In this document: positions 26,693 to 35,857 of the stretch, in pieces
How the letters are laid out: every line of letters begins with the position of its first letter
How positions within the stretch are numbered: position 1 is the stretch's first letter
NCBI GenBank assembly: GCA_022448645.1
Contig: JAKVBZ010000041.1
Location: 1 to 45,417, forward strand
Source of the DNA: Pirellulaceae bacterium
GTDB taxonomy: Bacteria > Planctomycetota > Planctomycetia > Pirellulales > Pirellulaceae
DNA: 45,417 bases
Direction: 5' to 3'
Notes under the pieces: model-generated
What the model saw: the letters and a program-made list of their open reading frames with translations, nothing else
The model's database searches: none
What the model was told of the DNA's origin: nothing
Program-made: the position numbers and the translations under genes

Positions 26693-27748
26693 ATGCCTCA
26701 TCTCCATAGCACCCATCGGCGACAATTTCTCTCCGGGGTAGCGGCTGTCGGTGCCGCTGGAACCATCGGTTGTCAAACTGCACACTCTCCTAACCAAAAT
26801 GATAAACCTGGAGCCGGCCTGCGACTTGATTTCGTTGCCCACGGATCCAATGCCGATGCTTTTTGGGGTGCCCAGCATAATGGGTTTATGGATTTCTGTC
26901 AGGCCTACGGCGTAAAGGGCCGTTTTTTGGGAACGCGATTGGACGGTGACATCGGCGAGATGTTGGCTAATTTGGATAGCGTGCTTTCCGGGCCTGGCGA
27001 CGGACTGGCACTGCCAATCTCCAATGCAAAAACGTTTACCGAACCTGTGCAGCGTGCCATCGACCAGGGAATTTCCGTCGTCGCTGTCAACATCCCTGAC
27101 TTTCGCAAACCTCCCAACCGGCTCCCCTACTTACGTTACGTAGGCGGAGAACCAGTAGCGACCGGCGAGGCAAATGCACGTATGACCGTCAACGCCTTCA
27201 GCCAACTCGCTGGCCGTCCCCCTAAACGGGCTGTCTACTTGAACCATGTGCCCGGGGTTGAGGTGCTCGACTACCGAGGAGAAGGCATGCAAACGGTTTT
27301 CGATGCGGCTGGGACGCAATGCGACACTCTGGTAATCAGTAGTGATCCGGCCAACGCGCAAGATACGATACGGGCATACCTCCGCAAACATCCGGACGTA
27401 GAAACGATCCAAACTGGCAACAGCCGGCCTGCAGCGTGGGCCATCCAATTGTTAAGAGAAATGGGAAAGCTCGGCCGGGCAACCGGGCCTCATGAAGACG
27501 GACAGATTTATGTCGGATCGATTGATATCGATCCGGAACTATTACAAATGATTGCTGACGGCGAGTGTCTGGGTACGATCGACGAACAACCTTACATGCA
27601 AGGTTGGTATGCAGCGCAACTGCTTTACCACTGGCTTCGATACAAATTCATGCCGGGTCGCGATATATCAACCGGCCCTCTCGTGGTACAAGATCGAGAA
27701 ATTGTCCATTCGCTTATCGAGCAGGCCAAACAAGGAATACGTGCTTGA
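26693..27748 (+). CDS. Sugar ABC transporter substrate-binding lipoprotein (CUT2/RbsB-like)
   Basis: A 351-residue periplasmic binding protein of the ribose/xylose type. The N-terminus has a twin-arginine motif (HRRQFLSG) and a lipobox (TIGC, Cys27), so it is probably Tat-exported and lipid-anchored. The two-lobe fold shows LDFVAHGSNADAFW at the start of lobe 1, then VVAVNIPD, and a second-lobe DGQIYVGSIDIDPELLQMI with YMQGWYAAQLL. It binds a sugar or polyol for the adjacent permease and ATPase. The permease gene overlaps its last codon. The ligand cannot be named. Confidence 0.92.
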   Translation: MPHLHSTHRRQFLSGVAAVGAAGTIGCQTAHSPNQNDKPGAGLRLDFVAHGSNADAFWGAQHNGFMDFCQAYGVKGRFLGTRLDGDIGEMLANLDSVLSGPGDGLALPISNAKTFTEPVQRAIDQGISVVAVNIPDFRKPPNRLPYLRYVGGEPVATGEANARMTVNAFSQLAGRPPKRAVYLNHVPGVEVLDYRGEGMQTVFDAAGTQCDTLVISSDPANAQDTIRAYLRKHPDVETIQTGNSRPAAWAIQLLREMGKLGRATGPHEDGQIYVGSIDIDPELLQMIADGECLGTIDEQPYMQGWYAAQLLYHWLRYKFMPGRDISTGPLVVQDREIVHSLIEQAKQGIRA

Positions 27749-28728
27749 CCAGCGGTCCGCTATCTCCGGATTCTCCGCCGAAACTACACCATTGGCTGGC
27801 GCGATTTCCGGAATCCGGGGTCCTATCGGTGTTTTTTCTGACGGCGTTGGTGCTGGCAGTCCTGTCTCCACAGTTTGGCAGCCCGGAAAACGCGACCTCG
27901 ATCCTCAGCCGATCAGCCGAAATTGGAATCGTCGCCTGCGGCGTTTCGCTGTTGATGATTGCCGGCGAGTTTGACATCTCGGTCGGGTCGCTGCTCGTGC
28001 TGTCGATCTATGTTTTCACAGGGCTGACGAATATTGACTGTCCGCCGCCGTTAGCGATGAGCGTCGCGGTGTTCGCGGGTGCTGCCGCCGGGTTGCTCAA
28101 CGGTCTTATCACGCTACTTCTCAATATACCATCGTTTATTACGACACTTGGCGCCATGCTTTTCTGGCGCGGGATTGTCATCTATTTACTCTCCGGTTCG
28201 TTCATGTCGTATCACGGCGACGACACATGGTTGGCACCCTTTGGGTCGATCCTGTTTTCCCACTGTCGCATTACCGTATTTTGGTTCGTAGGGATTGCTA
28301 TGGTTCTACAATTCATTTTGGTCCGCACGCCATTTGGCAATTGGGCACTCGCAGCCGGAGGAAACGCCCAAGCGGCTCATAATGTTGGAGTCCCTGTTCG
28401 CCATGTCAAACTTGCCTGCTTCACACTTTGCGGCGGGTTGGCAGCGTTGGCCGGTGTTGCCTACGTCGCGCGATATAAGACGATGCAGGTGTCCGTAGGA
28501 CAAGGTTACGAATTAGAAGCGATTGCCGCCGCTGTGATTGGTGGAAACATTCTAACGGGCGGGAGGGGGAGCATCCTGGGAACCATGATTGGTATCTTGT
28601 TTGTCAGTATGGTACGGAATGGCTTGGTACATTTGCTCGACAGTTCCTACTTGCACTACCCAGTCACTGGCGTACTACTCATCGTCGCCGTGATCATTAA
28701 CCGCAGAATCAGCGCACTGACAGATTAA
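27745..28728 (+). CDS. Sugar ABC transporter permease (CUT2/RbsC-like)
   Basis: A 327-residue inner-membrane permease with about eight to ten hydrophobic spans. The preferred start is TTG 27745, which overlaps the TGA of the binding-protein gene (TTGA) and has AAGGA eight bases upstream; no ATG in the frame is as well placed. The RbsC/XylH signature is clear: GEFDISVGSLLVLS, LNIPSFITTLGAM, RYKTMQVSVGQGYELEAIAAAVIGG, and the conserved TGGRGSILGT. Translation should be coupled to the upstream gene. Confidence 0.92.
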   Translation: MTSGPLSPDSPPKLHHWLARFPESGVLSVFFLTALVLAVLSPQFGSPENATSILSRSAEIGIVACGVSLLMIAGEFDISVGSLLVLSIYVFTGLTNIDCPPPLAMSVAVFAGAAAGLLNGLITLLLNIPSFITTLGAMLFWRGIVIYLLSGSFMSYHGDDTWLAPFGSILFSHCRITVFWFVGIAMVLQFILVRTPFGNWALAAGGNAQAAHNVGVPVRHVKLACFTLCGGLAALAGVAYVARYKTMQVSVGQGYELEAIAAAVIGGNILTGGRGSILGTMIGILFVSMVRNGLVHLLDSSYLHYPVTGVLLIVAVIINRRISALTD

Positions 28729-28739
28729 GGACGCACACA

Positions 28740-29492
28740 ATGATGACGTCGGACACCTCATCTTTGCTTTCTGTTTGCGGTGTGCACAAACGGTTTGCGG
28801 CGATTGAAGCGGTGCGCGGCGTCGATTTGACTGTTGCCAAAGGCCAGATCGTTGCACTCTTGGGAGATAACGGTGCTGGCAAAAGTACCCTAGTCAAAAT
28901 CATCGCGGGCGTCTTTCGTCCCGATCAAGGTCGTATGGAATTCGCCGGCGAACCAGCTCACTGGCGAAGCCCGCGAGATTCGCGTGCTGCTGGGATCGAA
29001 GTGGTCTATCAAGACTTGGGGTTAGTATCTTGGTTGAGCATCGCACGCAATTTCTTTCTTGGCAAAGAGCTCACGACCCGTTGGGGAACGCTGGATCTGC
29101 CCACAATGCGATCCGTTGCTCAGAAGAGTATCGCTGAACTGGGCGTTTCCTTACCTGATATCGATCGCCCTGTGGATCGACTTTCTGGAGGTCAGCAAAA
29201 AGCCGTGGCGATCGCGCGGAGTCTCTATTTCGGCGTGCGATTGATGATTCTTGACGAACCAACAGCTGCCTTAAGTGTCGGTGAAACACGTACCGTCCTG
29301 AACGTCATTGGAAAGCTGAGAGAGCGCGGCATTGCCGTAATTTTCATCACACATAACATGCATCATGCGCTCGACGTGGCAGATCGCTTCGTTGTCCTCT
29401 CTGCTGGAAGTAAAGTCCTGGACGTCAATCGTGACAACGTAGATCATGCGATACTTGAGCGAACAATCGTTGACGGCTTGGTCTTAAAATGA
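28740..29492 (+). CDS. Sugar ABC transporter ATPase, single-domain CUT2 type
   Basis: A 250-residue ATPase with AAGGA just before its start. Walker A GDNGAGKST is at 42-50, signature LSGGQQKAV starts at 148, Walker B LMILDEP is at 168-174, and ITHNMHHAL carries the H-loop histidine. Ribose-type ATPases usually have two tandem nucleotide-binding domains (about 500 residues). This one has one, so it must dimerise, as in the smaller FrcA-like branch. It is 11 bases after the permease and completes the importer set. Confidence 0.92.
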   Translation: MMTSDTSSLLSVCGVHKRFAAIEAVRGVDLTVAKGQIVALLGDNGAGKSTLVKIIAGVFRPDQGRMEFAGEPAHWRSPRDSRAAGIEVVYQDLGLVSWLSIARNFFLGKELTTRWGTLDLPTMRSVAQKSIAELGVSLPDIDRPVDRLSGGQQKAVAIARSLYFGVRLMILDEPTAALSVGETRTVLNVIGKLRERGIAVIFITHNMHHALDVADRFVVLSAGSKVLDVNRDNVDHAILERTIVDGLVLK

Positions 29493-29669
29493 TGCCGTGA
29501 TGACGTGGAACGTTGCGACCTGGTAAGTTTGACAACGGTAAGAGTTCAGCAGGAGCTGCACCCTCCCAAGAAAGGATTATGAAGCCGCTCCTACGTCGTT
29601 GAGCTTGCCCGATATCGTGAACCATTCACCCAACTATCCTATCCTGAGCTACCTCATGAGATACCAGTT

Positions 29670-31621
29670 ATGCATCGAATACTTTATCTGGTTTTTTTCT
29701 ATCGGGTGCTTCGGCGATACTGTTTGAAACACTCTGGTTTCGCCTGGCCGGCCTAACCCTGGGGAATAGTGTGTGGGCAAATAGCCTGGTTGTGTCGAGT
29801 TTTATGGGAGGATTAGCACTGGGGAATGCGTTGGCTGCTCGTTATGGAGATTCGTTGGACCGACCTGTTCGCATCTATGCCTACCTCGAACTCATGATCG
29901 GAGTGATCGGCTTCGGTTTGGTGCTATTATTCCCCTTCCTCAACGTCTGGCTGGCACCAAGGATGACCTCGCTACTCAACCAACACGTATTATTGGGCAC
30001 GTTGCGGTTTGCTATCGGATTCGGACTGTTGTTGATACCGACAGCATCCATGGGGCAACTCTTCCACTCATGGTTAAGGGGATCCGCTGCCGGAACGCTT
30101 CCTTTGGAGTCCGATTGGGAATGCTATACGGTTGCAATACGCTAGGCGCCGTCATGGGTGCGTTGATCGGTGAGATTTTCCTGATTGATTGGCTGGGGGT
30201 CCGAGGCACAGGGCTCGTAGCACTGTGCGCAAATGTCACTGCAGCAGCCATTGCTTTTGCTTTGAGCCCGTTGTTTAACTTGCCGAAGGAACAGTTCGAA
30301 GAACAACCATTGGCAACACGTTGGTCGGCTCGTGGAATCGCAATCATGGCAGCGGCCTTTTTTGCCGGTGGGATCCTCTTAGCGTTGGAAGTCATTTGGT
30401 TTCGACTCATGTTGCTCTTTACCTTTGGCACCAGTTTGGTGTTTGCGGTGATGCTGGCGGTGGTGCTGGCAGGCATTGGAGTGGGAGGAGTCGTCGCGTC
30501 CCTGTGGGTCAAACGTCAACCAGCTCAGGCAATCCTACCGGCGTTGGCTTGCATCAGTGGACTGCTTGCAGTCAACCAACCAAACGTACGATCTAATCAC
30601 GGGGGAACCGACGACGACGGCAGCCGGTATCGTCAATCTCTATTCAAAGGAATACTTCCAACTCATCCACAATCGCCTATCACCCGGGGGCATGGCGACC
30701 GATTGGTTGCCGCTGCACAGCCTTAACGAAAGACATTCACGTGCCATCTTGAAGGCCTTTTGTGAGGTGTTTTCCGATTCGTCACTGTGGATGGGAAGTG
30801 GGACCGATTGGGTTTTATTCGGCGTCCGTGAGCCGCACCCTGGCGTCTCCGAAGAACAATATGTTCGGCAATGGAAAGACCCGGTCGTTGGTCCGGAATT
30901 ACGCCGAGTGGGATTCGATTTTCCAGCTCAACTTGCAGCGTATTTCATTGCAGATCGCAAAACGTTGCTGGATTTGACTGAGCAGGAATTGCCGGTCGAA
31001 GACAATTTCCCCCATCGGCTGTCGCCCCGAGGAAAACGCACTCTCGAATCACAGTATCGTGAACTGATGGAACCGGAGTCCGCTCGCGAACGGTTCCGCA
31101 CCAGCGAACACATACGGCAACTATTTCCGGATGGCATTCGTAAAAAAGGATTAGAATTCTTTGACTACCGCTATCCCTTACACGATGCGTTGACCAACTG
31201 GAATGTAACGCCGCAGGAAAAGGCTGGTTGGAAGACTTTGCATCAAATTCTTACTGAGTCATCGTTTCAAGTTCTACCCCTGTTCTTGCTTGGTTCCACG
31301 GCAGACGAATTGCCGATTATTGAAACGGCTCGAGAGGAATACAAGGATGATCCTAATCTTCATCGCAAGCTTGGTGATGTTGCGTTTGCAGCACGCAACT
31401 ATGCCACAGCGACAAGTCACTACCAGACAGCTCATGACAGTTTGCCTGAGTCACCAATGGTTTTTCTCCGTTACATGTATGCTCTGAGCATGGCGGATCA
31501 AAAAGAGCAAGCTCGGGAACTGGTCAGCACACTTCAGGACACACCTTTCATCAAGGAAATTAATGAAGATCGTGATTGGAAATTCCTTAATGGATTGTTT
31601 GACCTACATACAGGAGGTTGA
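29670..31621 (+). pseudogene. Decayed fused MFS/spermidine-synthase-like gene
   Basis: Pieces of one protein appear in three frames. Frame 1 starts at ATG 29670 (MHRILYLVFF) and breaks in a run of seven T (29692-29698): one extra T would join it to LSGASAILFETLWFRLAG and on to LALGNALAARYGD. At TASMG a run of four G (30052-30055) again shifts the frame; one extra G would give the expected MGATLPLMVKGIRCRNASFGVRLG. Near 30575 the membrane part (ISGLLAVNQP) jumps to TYDLITGEPTTTAAG, so the SAM-binding core and remaining membrane spans are missing. The C-terminal TPR-rich part then continues to 31621. Related proteins are fused membrane transporter-aminopropyltransferases. Two single-base losses plus a central deletion argue for a dead gene; the homopolymer lesions could alternatively be base-calling errors. 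Confidence 0.8.
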
Positions 31622-31691
31622 CGGTTTTTCCAGTGTCATGAATGAACGAGCGGCTTGCGTCGGCCCACGACAACGTGAGTGGTATTGGACG

Positions 31692-32621
31692 CTATTCATC
31701 GGACACATGGCCGATAGGCGGAAAACCATGTTGCTCTCGATGCAGCGGACTTTCGTAGTACTGTGTTGTCTTGAACCATTCGTACCGTCCATCACCGGCC
31801 TCGAATGCTACTCGATCCCGTAAGACGTCTAATTCGTCTTCGTCGTAAGGAATGAATTCGCGTGCCATCTCCAAATCTTGTTCCAGGTTCTCTTCGTTCT
31901 CAATCCCACACACCAAGCAGGATATCGGCAGCGACAACGCGTAACGCCGACACTCCTGAGCGGTTAGTCCGGTACGTAAAATCTGAGCGCCGCCACCCAA
32001 CGATTTCATTCCCAAGCTGGCAATACCACGACGATTCAGCACCGGGAGGACTTCCTGCTGAAAACTACGGAAATGGTAATCGAGGACATTGATGGGCAGC
32101 TGGCAACTATCCCATCGGAAATCATGGTCAAGCATCTTCAAATGGATGTGTGGACTCTTGTGGCCCGTAAAACCGATATAGCGAATCTTGCCAGCGTCGC
32201 GTGCGGCAATCGCAGCTTCCAATGCGCCACCAGGACCACAGACCCATTCTGGGTCGTTATCCCAATTCATCTCGTGCAATTGCCAAAGGTCGATGGTATC
32301 GGTTTGTAATCGCCGCAGGCTATCGTGCAAGTTCGACTCGGCAGTGGCCCGGTCGCGTCCGCACACTTTTGTCATGAGAAACACTTCGTCACGTCGATTC
32401 GAAAGCGCTTTGCCCAACCGTCGCTCCGACTCACCGTCGTCGTAATCCCAGGCAGTATCAATGAATGTGATCCCTTCGGAAACGGCTCGCTGAATGAGCT
32501 TAATACAAGTCGGTTCATCACTGTGCTTGCGACACAAGTTGCCACCCCCCAGTCCGATACAAGAGATCATTTCATCGGACCGACCAAAACGCCGTAGCGG
32601 GATTCCACCTGAATTTTTCAT
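31692..32621 (-). CDS. Aldo/keto reductase
   Basis: A 309-residue NAD(P)H-dependent reductase with a TIM-barrel fold. The catalytic tetrad is visible: Asp55 and Tyr60 in FIDTAWDYDDGESE, Lys85 in MTKVCG and His116 in WQLHEM. GIPLRRFGRS near the start and IRYIGFTGHK further on are typical. ATG 32621 is preferred over an in-frame TTG 39 bases upstream. It diverges from the iron alcohol dehydrogenase gene, with about 130 bases between them, so the two may be co-regulated and act on related carbonyl or polyol substrates. The substrate is not deducible. Confidence 0.9.
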   Translation of the reverse strand: MKNSGGIPLRRFGRSDEMISCIGLGGGNLCRKHSDEPTCIKLIQRAVSEGITFIDTAWDYDDGESERRLGKALSNRRDEVFLMTKVCGRDRATAESNLHDSLRRLQTDTIDLWQLHEMNWDNDPEWVCGPGGALEAAIAARDAGKIRYIGFTGHKSPHIHLKMLDHDFRWDSCQLPINVLDYHFRSFQQEVLPVLNRRGIASLGMKSLGGGAQILRTGLTAQECRRYALSLPISCLVCGIENEENLEQDLEMAREFIPYDEDELDVLRDRVAFEAGDGRYEWFKTTQYYESPLHREQHGFPPIGHVSDE

Positions 32622-32754
32622 GAGATTGCTGTAGAACGAGGCGATTGTTTGAAAATTCAACTTGTAGTAGATTTTGCGAACGATTCCAAGGCGCCAACTT
32701 GCAGATTATGAGGCAGGCGCCGTGATTCTTGCCTTCTCGCCGGGAGCACTCGAT

Positions 32755-33912
32755 TTGGACGATTCCACCGACCTGCCGTTTCAGTTTTATTCTCCCACCC
32801 GTTTGTGCGTCGGCCGAGGACAACTAGCCTCACTGACGAAATTAGTAAGTACCTTAGGCCAGCGTCCGTTGGTGGTCATCGACCCCGGTGTGCGGTCGGC
32901 GTCAGCACCTGCTCGAGATGCGTGTACAGAGCTATCTCGCTCCGAACTGGCCTGCCAGCTTTTCGACGACATTTCTTCCAACCCGACGATTGGGAACATT
33001 GCTACCGGCGCCGAGGTAATGTGCCGACACAAGGCCGACGTGGTGGTGGCGATCGGTGGAGGCAGTGCTCTGGATGCAGCCAAAGCGATCGCGGCTGTCG
33101 CCGAACACGGCGGTTCGATTTGGGACTATATCGGTGATGATTTACTGCCAGGTCCCATTGCCCCCCTTGTCACGGTACCCACAACAGCCGGAACCGGTAG
33201 TGAGACGACTCCGTTCGCTGTCATGTCCGATCCGAATTCACGCAGCAAAGAGGGTATCTATAGCCGATACTTCTATCCGCAGTTGTCCCTTCTCGATCCC
33301 GACATTTACTGCACGCTACCATCGCAAATCACGGCCGAAACAGGGATGGATGCGCTCGCTCACGCCATCGAAGGTTTCACCGCCCGCAGTAGAAATACGT
33401 TTTGTGATCCTGTGGCGCTCGAGGCCGTCCGGCTCATCGCTCGTTCTTTGACAAAAGCCGTACAGCATGGCGAGGATCTGGAAGCCCGCCAAGAGATGGC
33501 GCTGGCCAGCGCGCTGGCCGGTATCGTGATTACACACTGCGGCGTCGGCGCTGCCCATGGAGTAGGCATGAGTTTGGGTGGGCTGTATGGCATCCCCCAT
33601 GGTCGAGCCATTGCCACACTGCTCCCGCCCGTGATGGACTACAACCGACAAGCAGCGCCTGAAAAATTTGCCGCTTTGGAGCAAGTCTTTCGAAAAGAAC
33701 TTCCAGACAGCAATGCGCAACAAAACGTAGCCGAGATGGTATCTGCGCTGGCTCGCGAGAACGGCATTCCCAGCAAGCTGTCAGAGCTAGGAATAGCCAA
33801 TGAGCAACTTGACGAGATCCTCGACGATGCCATGCCTCGCCAAGACATGCAGAACAATGCCCGAAACATTGATCGTAACGCTGCTGAACAAATGCTACGA
33901 ACAATGCTATAA
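32755..33912 (+). CDS. Iron-type (group III) alcohol dehydrogenase
   Basis: A 385-residue dehydrogenase when started at TTG 32755, which has GGGAG eight bases upstream. Longer in-frame starts (GTG 32722, TTG 32674) would add residues not typical of the family, which begins near LPFQFYSPTRL. The NAD-binding loop is GGGSALDAAKA, and the TVPTTAGTGSETTPFAV block is the family hallmark. Metal-binding residues lie in TGMDALAHAIEG (Asp and His) and HGVGMSLGGLYGIPHGRA (two His). The usual role is interconverting an alcohol and an aldehyde or ketone with NAD(P). It diverges from the aldo/keto reductase gene. Confidence 0.9.
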   Translation: MDDSTDLPFQFYSPTRLCVGRGQLASLTKLVSTLGQRPLVVIDPGVRSASAPARDACTELSRSELACQLFDDISSNPTIGNIATGAEVMCRHKADVVVAIGGGSALDAAKAIAAVAEHGGSIWDYIGDDLLPGPIAPLVTVPTTAGTGSETTPFAVMSDPNSRSKEGIYSRYFYPQLSLLDPDIYCTLPSQITAETGMDALAHAIEGFTARSRNTFCDPVALEAVRLIARSLTKAVQHGEDLEARQEMALASALAGIVITHCGVGAAHGVGMSLGGLYGIPHGRAIATLLPPVMDYNRQAAPEKFAALEQVFRKELPDSNAQQNVAEMVSALARENGIPSKLSELGIANEQLDEILDDAMPRQDMQNNARNIDRNAAEQMLRTML

Positions 33913-33940
33913 ACTCCATGGCTCCGTTTGGCTCCTCAGT

Positions 33941-33966
33941 CGTTGGCCACCAGCTGGTGGCCAACG
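33941..33966. repeat. Perfect 26-base palindrome between convergent genes
   Basis: CGTTGGCCACCAG is followed at once by its exact reverse complement CTGGTGGCCAACG. Flanking AGT/GGCT extend the pairing by two more positions with one wobble. It lies between the ends of the alcohol dehydrogenase and of the efflux permease, so it may terminate both transcripts, though no T run follows. A sequence of this sort could also be a dispersed intergenic repeat. Confidence 0.75.
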
Positions 33967-33967
33967 G

Positions 33968-35110
33968 CTAAGCTTGCCGCAACGCTGAAACTATCTCAGT
34001 GCGTGCAGCCTGTATGGCGGGAGCAATTCCAGCAAGGGTTCCGGCAAGGGCAGCAACGATCACGCCGGTGATCGCCAGTCGGAGTGACGGCGTGAAGGCG
34101 ATCGTCACCGCCTCGGCACCAACGGAAAGGCTACTAAGCTTGAGCAGGAGCATCGCCGCAGCAACTCCGATGAACCCACCCACAATGCTAAGGAGAACGC
34201 TTTCCGCCATAATCAAGCGGAAAACTCGTGGCCCTGAAAAGCCGATGGTCTGCAGCACAGCATGTTCTTTGATTCGGTCTTGAACCGACATTACCGTTGT
34301 CGTAGCAACCAAAGCCAATACCAAACCGACACAGGCGTATCCGAGATAATTGGACATGCTTACCAGCTGCTTCAGGTCGCCCAGGCATTCTAGCTGAAAG
34401 ACGCCTTTCGGCCGGGTGTCGGTTTCCACAGGGCCGCCACGGAATCTGTCGTCAATCTCTTTACACTTGGCAACTTGACTAACACCTTCGTGCAAAAGGA
34501 CTTCCAACTGTGTCACCGTGCCCACGAGATTCATGCCTTTGCTACGTTGCAGGAACTCAAGATGTGAGTAGATGTAGTTCTCTTCGGCGGGATCATCGCT
34601 TTGGTAAATTCCAGCAACATCAACACTCAAGTCGCCGATGGAGAATTTGTCACCAACCTTGATTCCACGGCGGCTGGCCACGGCTCGCCCCACAACGGCA
34701 GCATCCTGATGCTGATTAAAATCGAACCAGTTTCCCGACGTCAGTTCAAAGTCACGCACAACACGAAGCTTCTCCGGTGGTACACCGTAAAAGACAATCA
34801 CGTCGAGACTGGCTCGGCAATTATTCGTAAAGACCTGCACGGGAACGACGTCCTTGACACCCTCAAGTTGTGCCAACTGTTGATCGTAGTCCTGTGGCAA
34901 ATGGCTTGTAGCAGGACAGAACTTGTTAGCTTGAAAAACAATCAACGATCCTTTGGCTTCCTGACGTCGCTTAAGATCATTCATACCTTCCTGCACCGCT
35001 CCTACAAAACAGAACACAAATAGAGCGACCGCTGAGCCACTCACGGTCAGGAGTGTTCGTGAACGGTGTCTCCAAAGGGTCTTCAGAACGTAGGGAACGA
35101 ATTTGAACAT
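33968..35110 (-). CDS. FtsX-type ABC permease (second in the efflux operon)
   Basis: A 380-residue permease of the MacB/DevC type. One N-terminal span (TLLTVSGSAVALFVFCFVGAV) is followed by a large periplasmic domain (about residues 45-260) and three C-terminal spans ending in IAPAIQAARTEIVSALRQ. The FtsX core is visible in HAVLQTIGFSGPRVFRLIMAESVLLSIVGG. It is the last gene of the efflux operon, 18 bases after the ATPase. With the first permease of this operon it would form a heterodimer. This class drives a mechanotransmission-type pump rather than moving substrate through the membrane spans. Confidence 0.9.
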   Translation of the reverse strand: MFKFVPYVLKTLWRHRSRTLLTVSGSAVALFVFCFVGAVQEGMNDLKRRQEAKGSLIVFQANKFCPATSHLPQDYDQQLAQLEGVKDVVPVQVFTNNCRASLDVIVFYGVPPEKLRVVRDFELTSGNWFDFNQHQDAAVVGRAVASRRGIKVGDKFSIGDLSVDVAGIYQSDDPAEENYIYSHLEFLQRSKGMNLVGTVTQLEVLLHEGVSQVAKCKEIDDRFRGGPVETDTRPKGVFQLECLGDLKQLVSMSNYLGYACVGLVLALVATTTVMSVQDRIKEHAVLQTIGFSGPRVFRLIMAESVLLSIVGGFIGVAAAMLLLKLSSLSVGAEAVTIAFTPSLRLAITGVIVAALAGTLAGIAPAIQAARTEIVSALRQA

Positions 35111-35128
35111 CTTTTCTGCAATGAATTT

Positions 35129-35857
35129 CTAATTTGCGGTATTCTTTTCTTCTGAAACGACTGTTGGTTCGACAGCTGCGATCCCTGTTTGCACTAGCTT
35201 TCCGCGATCGAGCCGAAACTGTTTATCGGCAATCTCGGCAGATTCGGAATCGTGTGTCACCATCAACAACGTCACACCAAGTTGGTCTCTCAATCGCTTC
35301 AGCAGTTCGAGAATCTGTACTGAAGTATCTGGATCAAGATCGCCCGTTGGCTCGTCAGCCACAACGACGGTGGGATGCGCCACGATAGCACGAGCAATTC
35401 CTACGCGTTGTTCCTGCCCACCCGACAGTTGACGTGGATAATGGTCAGCCCGGTCGCGCAGATCGACAGCCTGCAGCGCGATCTCGACGCGCTTTTTCCG
35501 TTCGCTACGAGACATCGGCAGCAGGAGTAAAGGTAGCTCGATATTCTCGTATGCAGTCAATACGGGCACGAGATTGTGCGTCTGGAAAATATAGCCCATG
35601 TGAGCCGCTCTCCAGTGCGCCAGTTTGGTGCGCGACAATTGAGTGATGTCCGTATCGCCAATCGTAATGCTGCCACTGTCTGGTTTATCGATGCCAGCGA
35701 TTAGGTTCAGCAACGTCGATTTTCCTGTACCACTGGCTCCCATCAACGAGATGAACTCGCCCAGTTGGATATTGAAGGACACTGCTTCGAGCGCTGTGAT
35801 GGTTTCGTCACCTTTGTGGTATCGCTTCGTGAGATTCTCGATTTCGATGAGAGCCAT
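35129..35857 (-). CDS. LolD/MacB/DevA-type ABC ATPase of the efflux operon
   Basis: A 242-residue ATPase. The start [13 protein letters not shown] is preferred: its ATG overlaps the TAA of the adaptor gene (TAATG) and GGGAGG lies just upstream, so translation is coupled. Walker [10 protein letters not shown] is at 40-48, the signature LSGGQEQR starts at 144, and Walker B VVVADEP is at 164-170. The DEPTGDLD motif is characteristic of the LolD/MacB branch. It energises the two FtsX-type permeases on either side in the operon. Confidence 0.94.
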   Translation of the reverse strand: MALIEIENLTKRYHKGDETITALEAVSFNIQLGEFISLMGASGTGKSTLLNLIAGIDKPDSGSITIGDTDITQLSRTKLAHWRAAHMGYIFQTHNLVPVLTAYENIELPLLLLPMSRSERKKRVEIALQAVDLRDRADHYPRQLSGGQEQRVGIARAIVAHPTVVVADEPTGDLDPDTSVQILELLKRLRDQLGVTLLMVTHDSESAEIADKQFRLDRGKLVQTGIAAVEPTVVSEEKNTAN

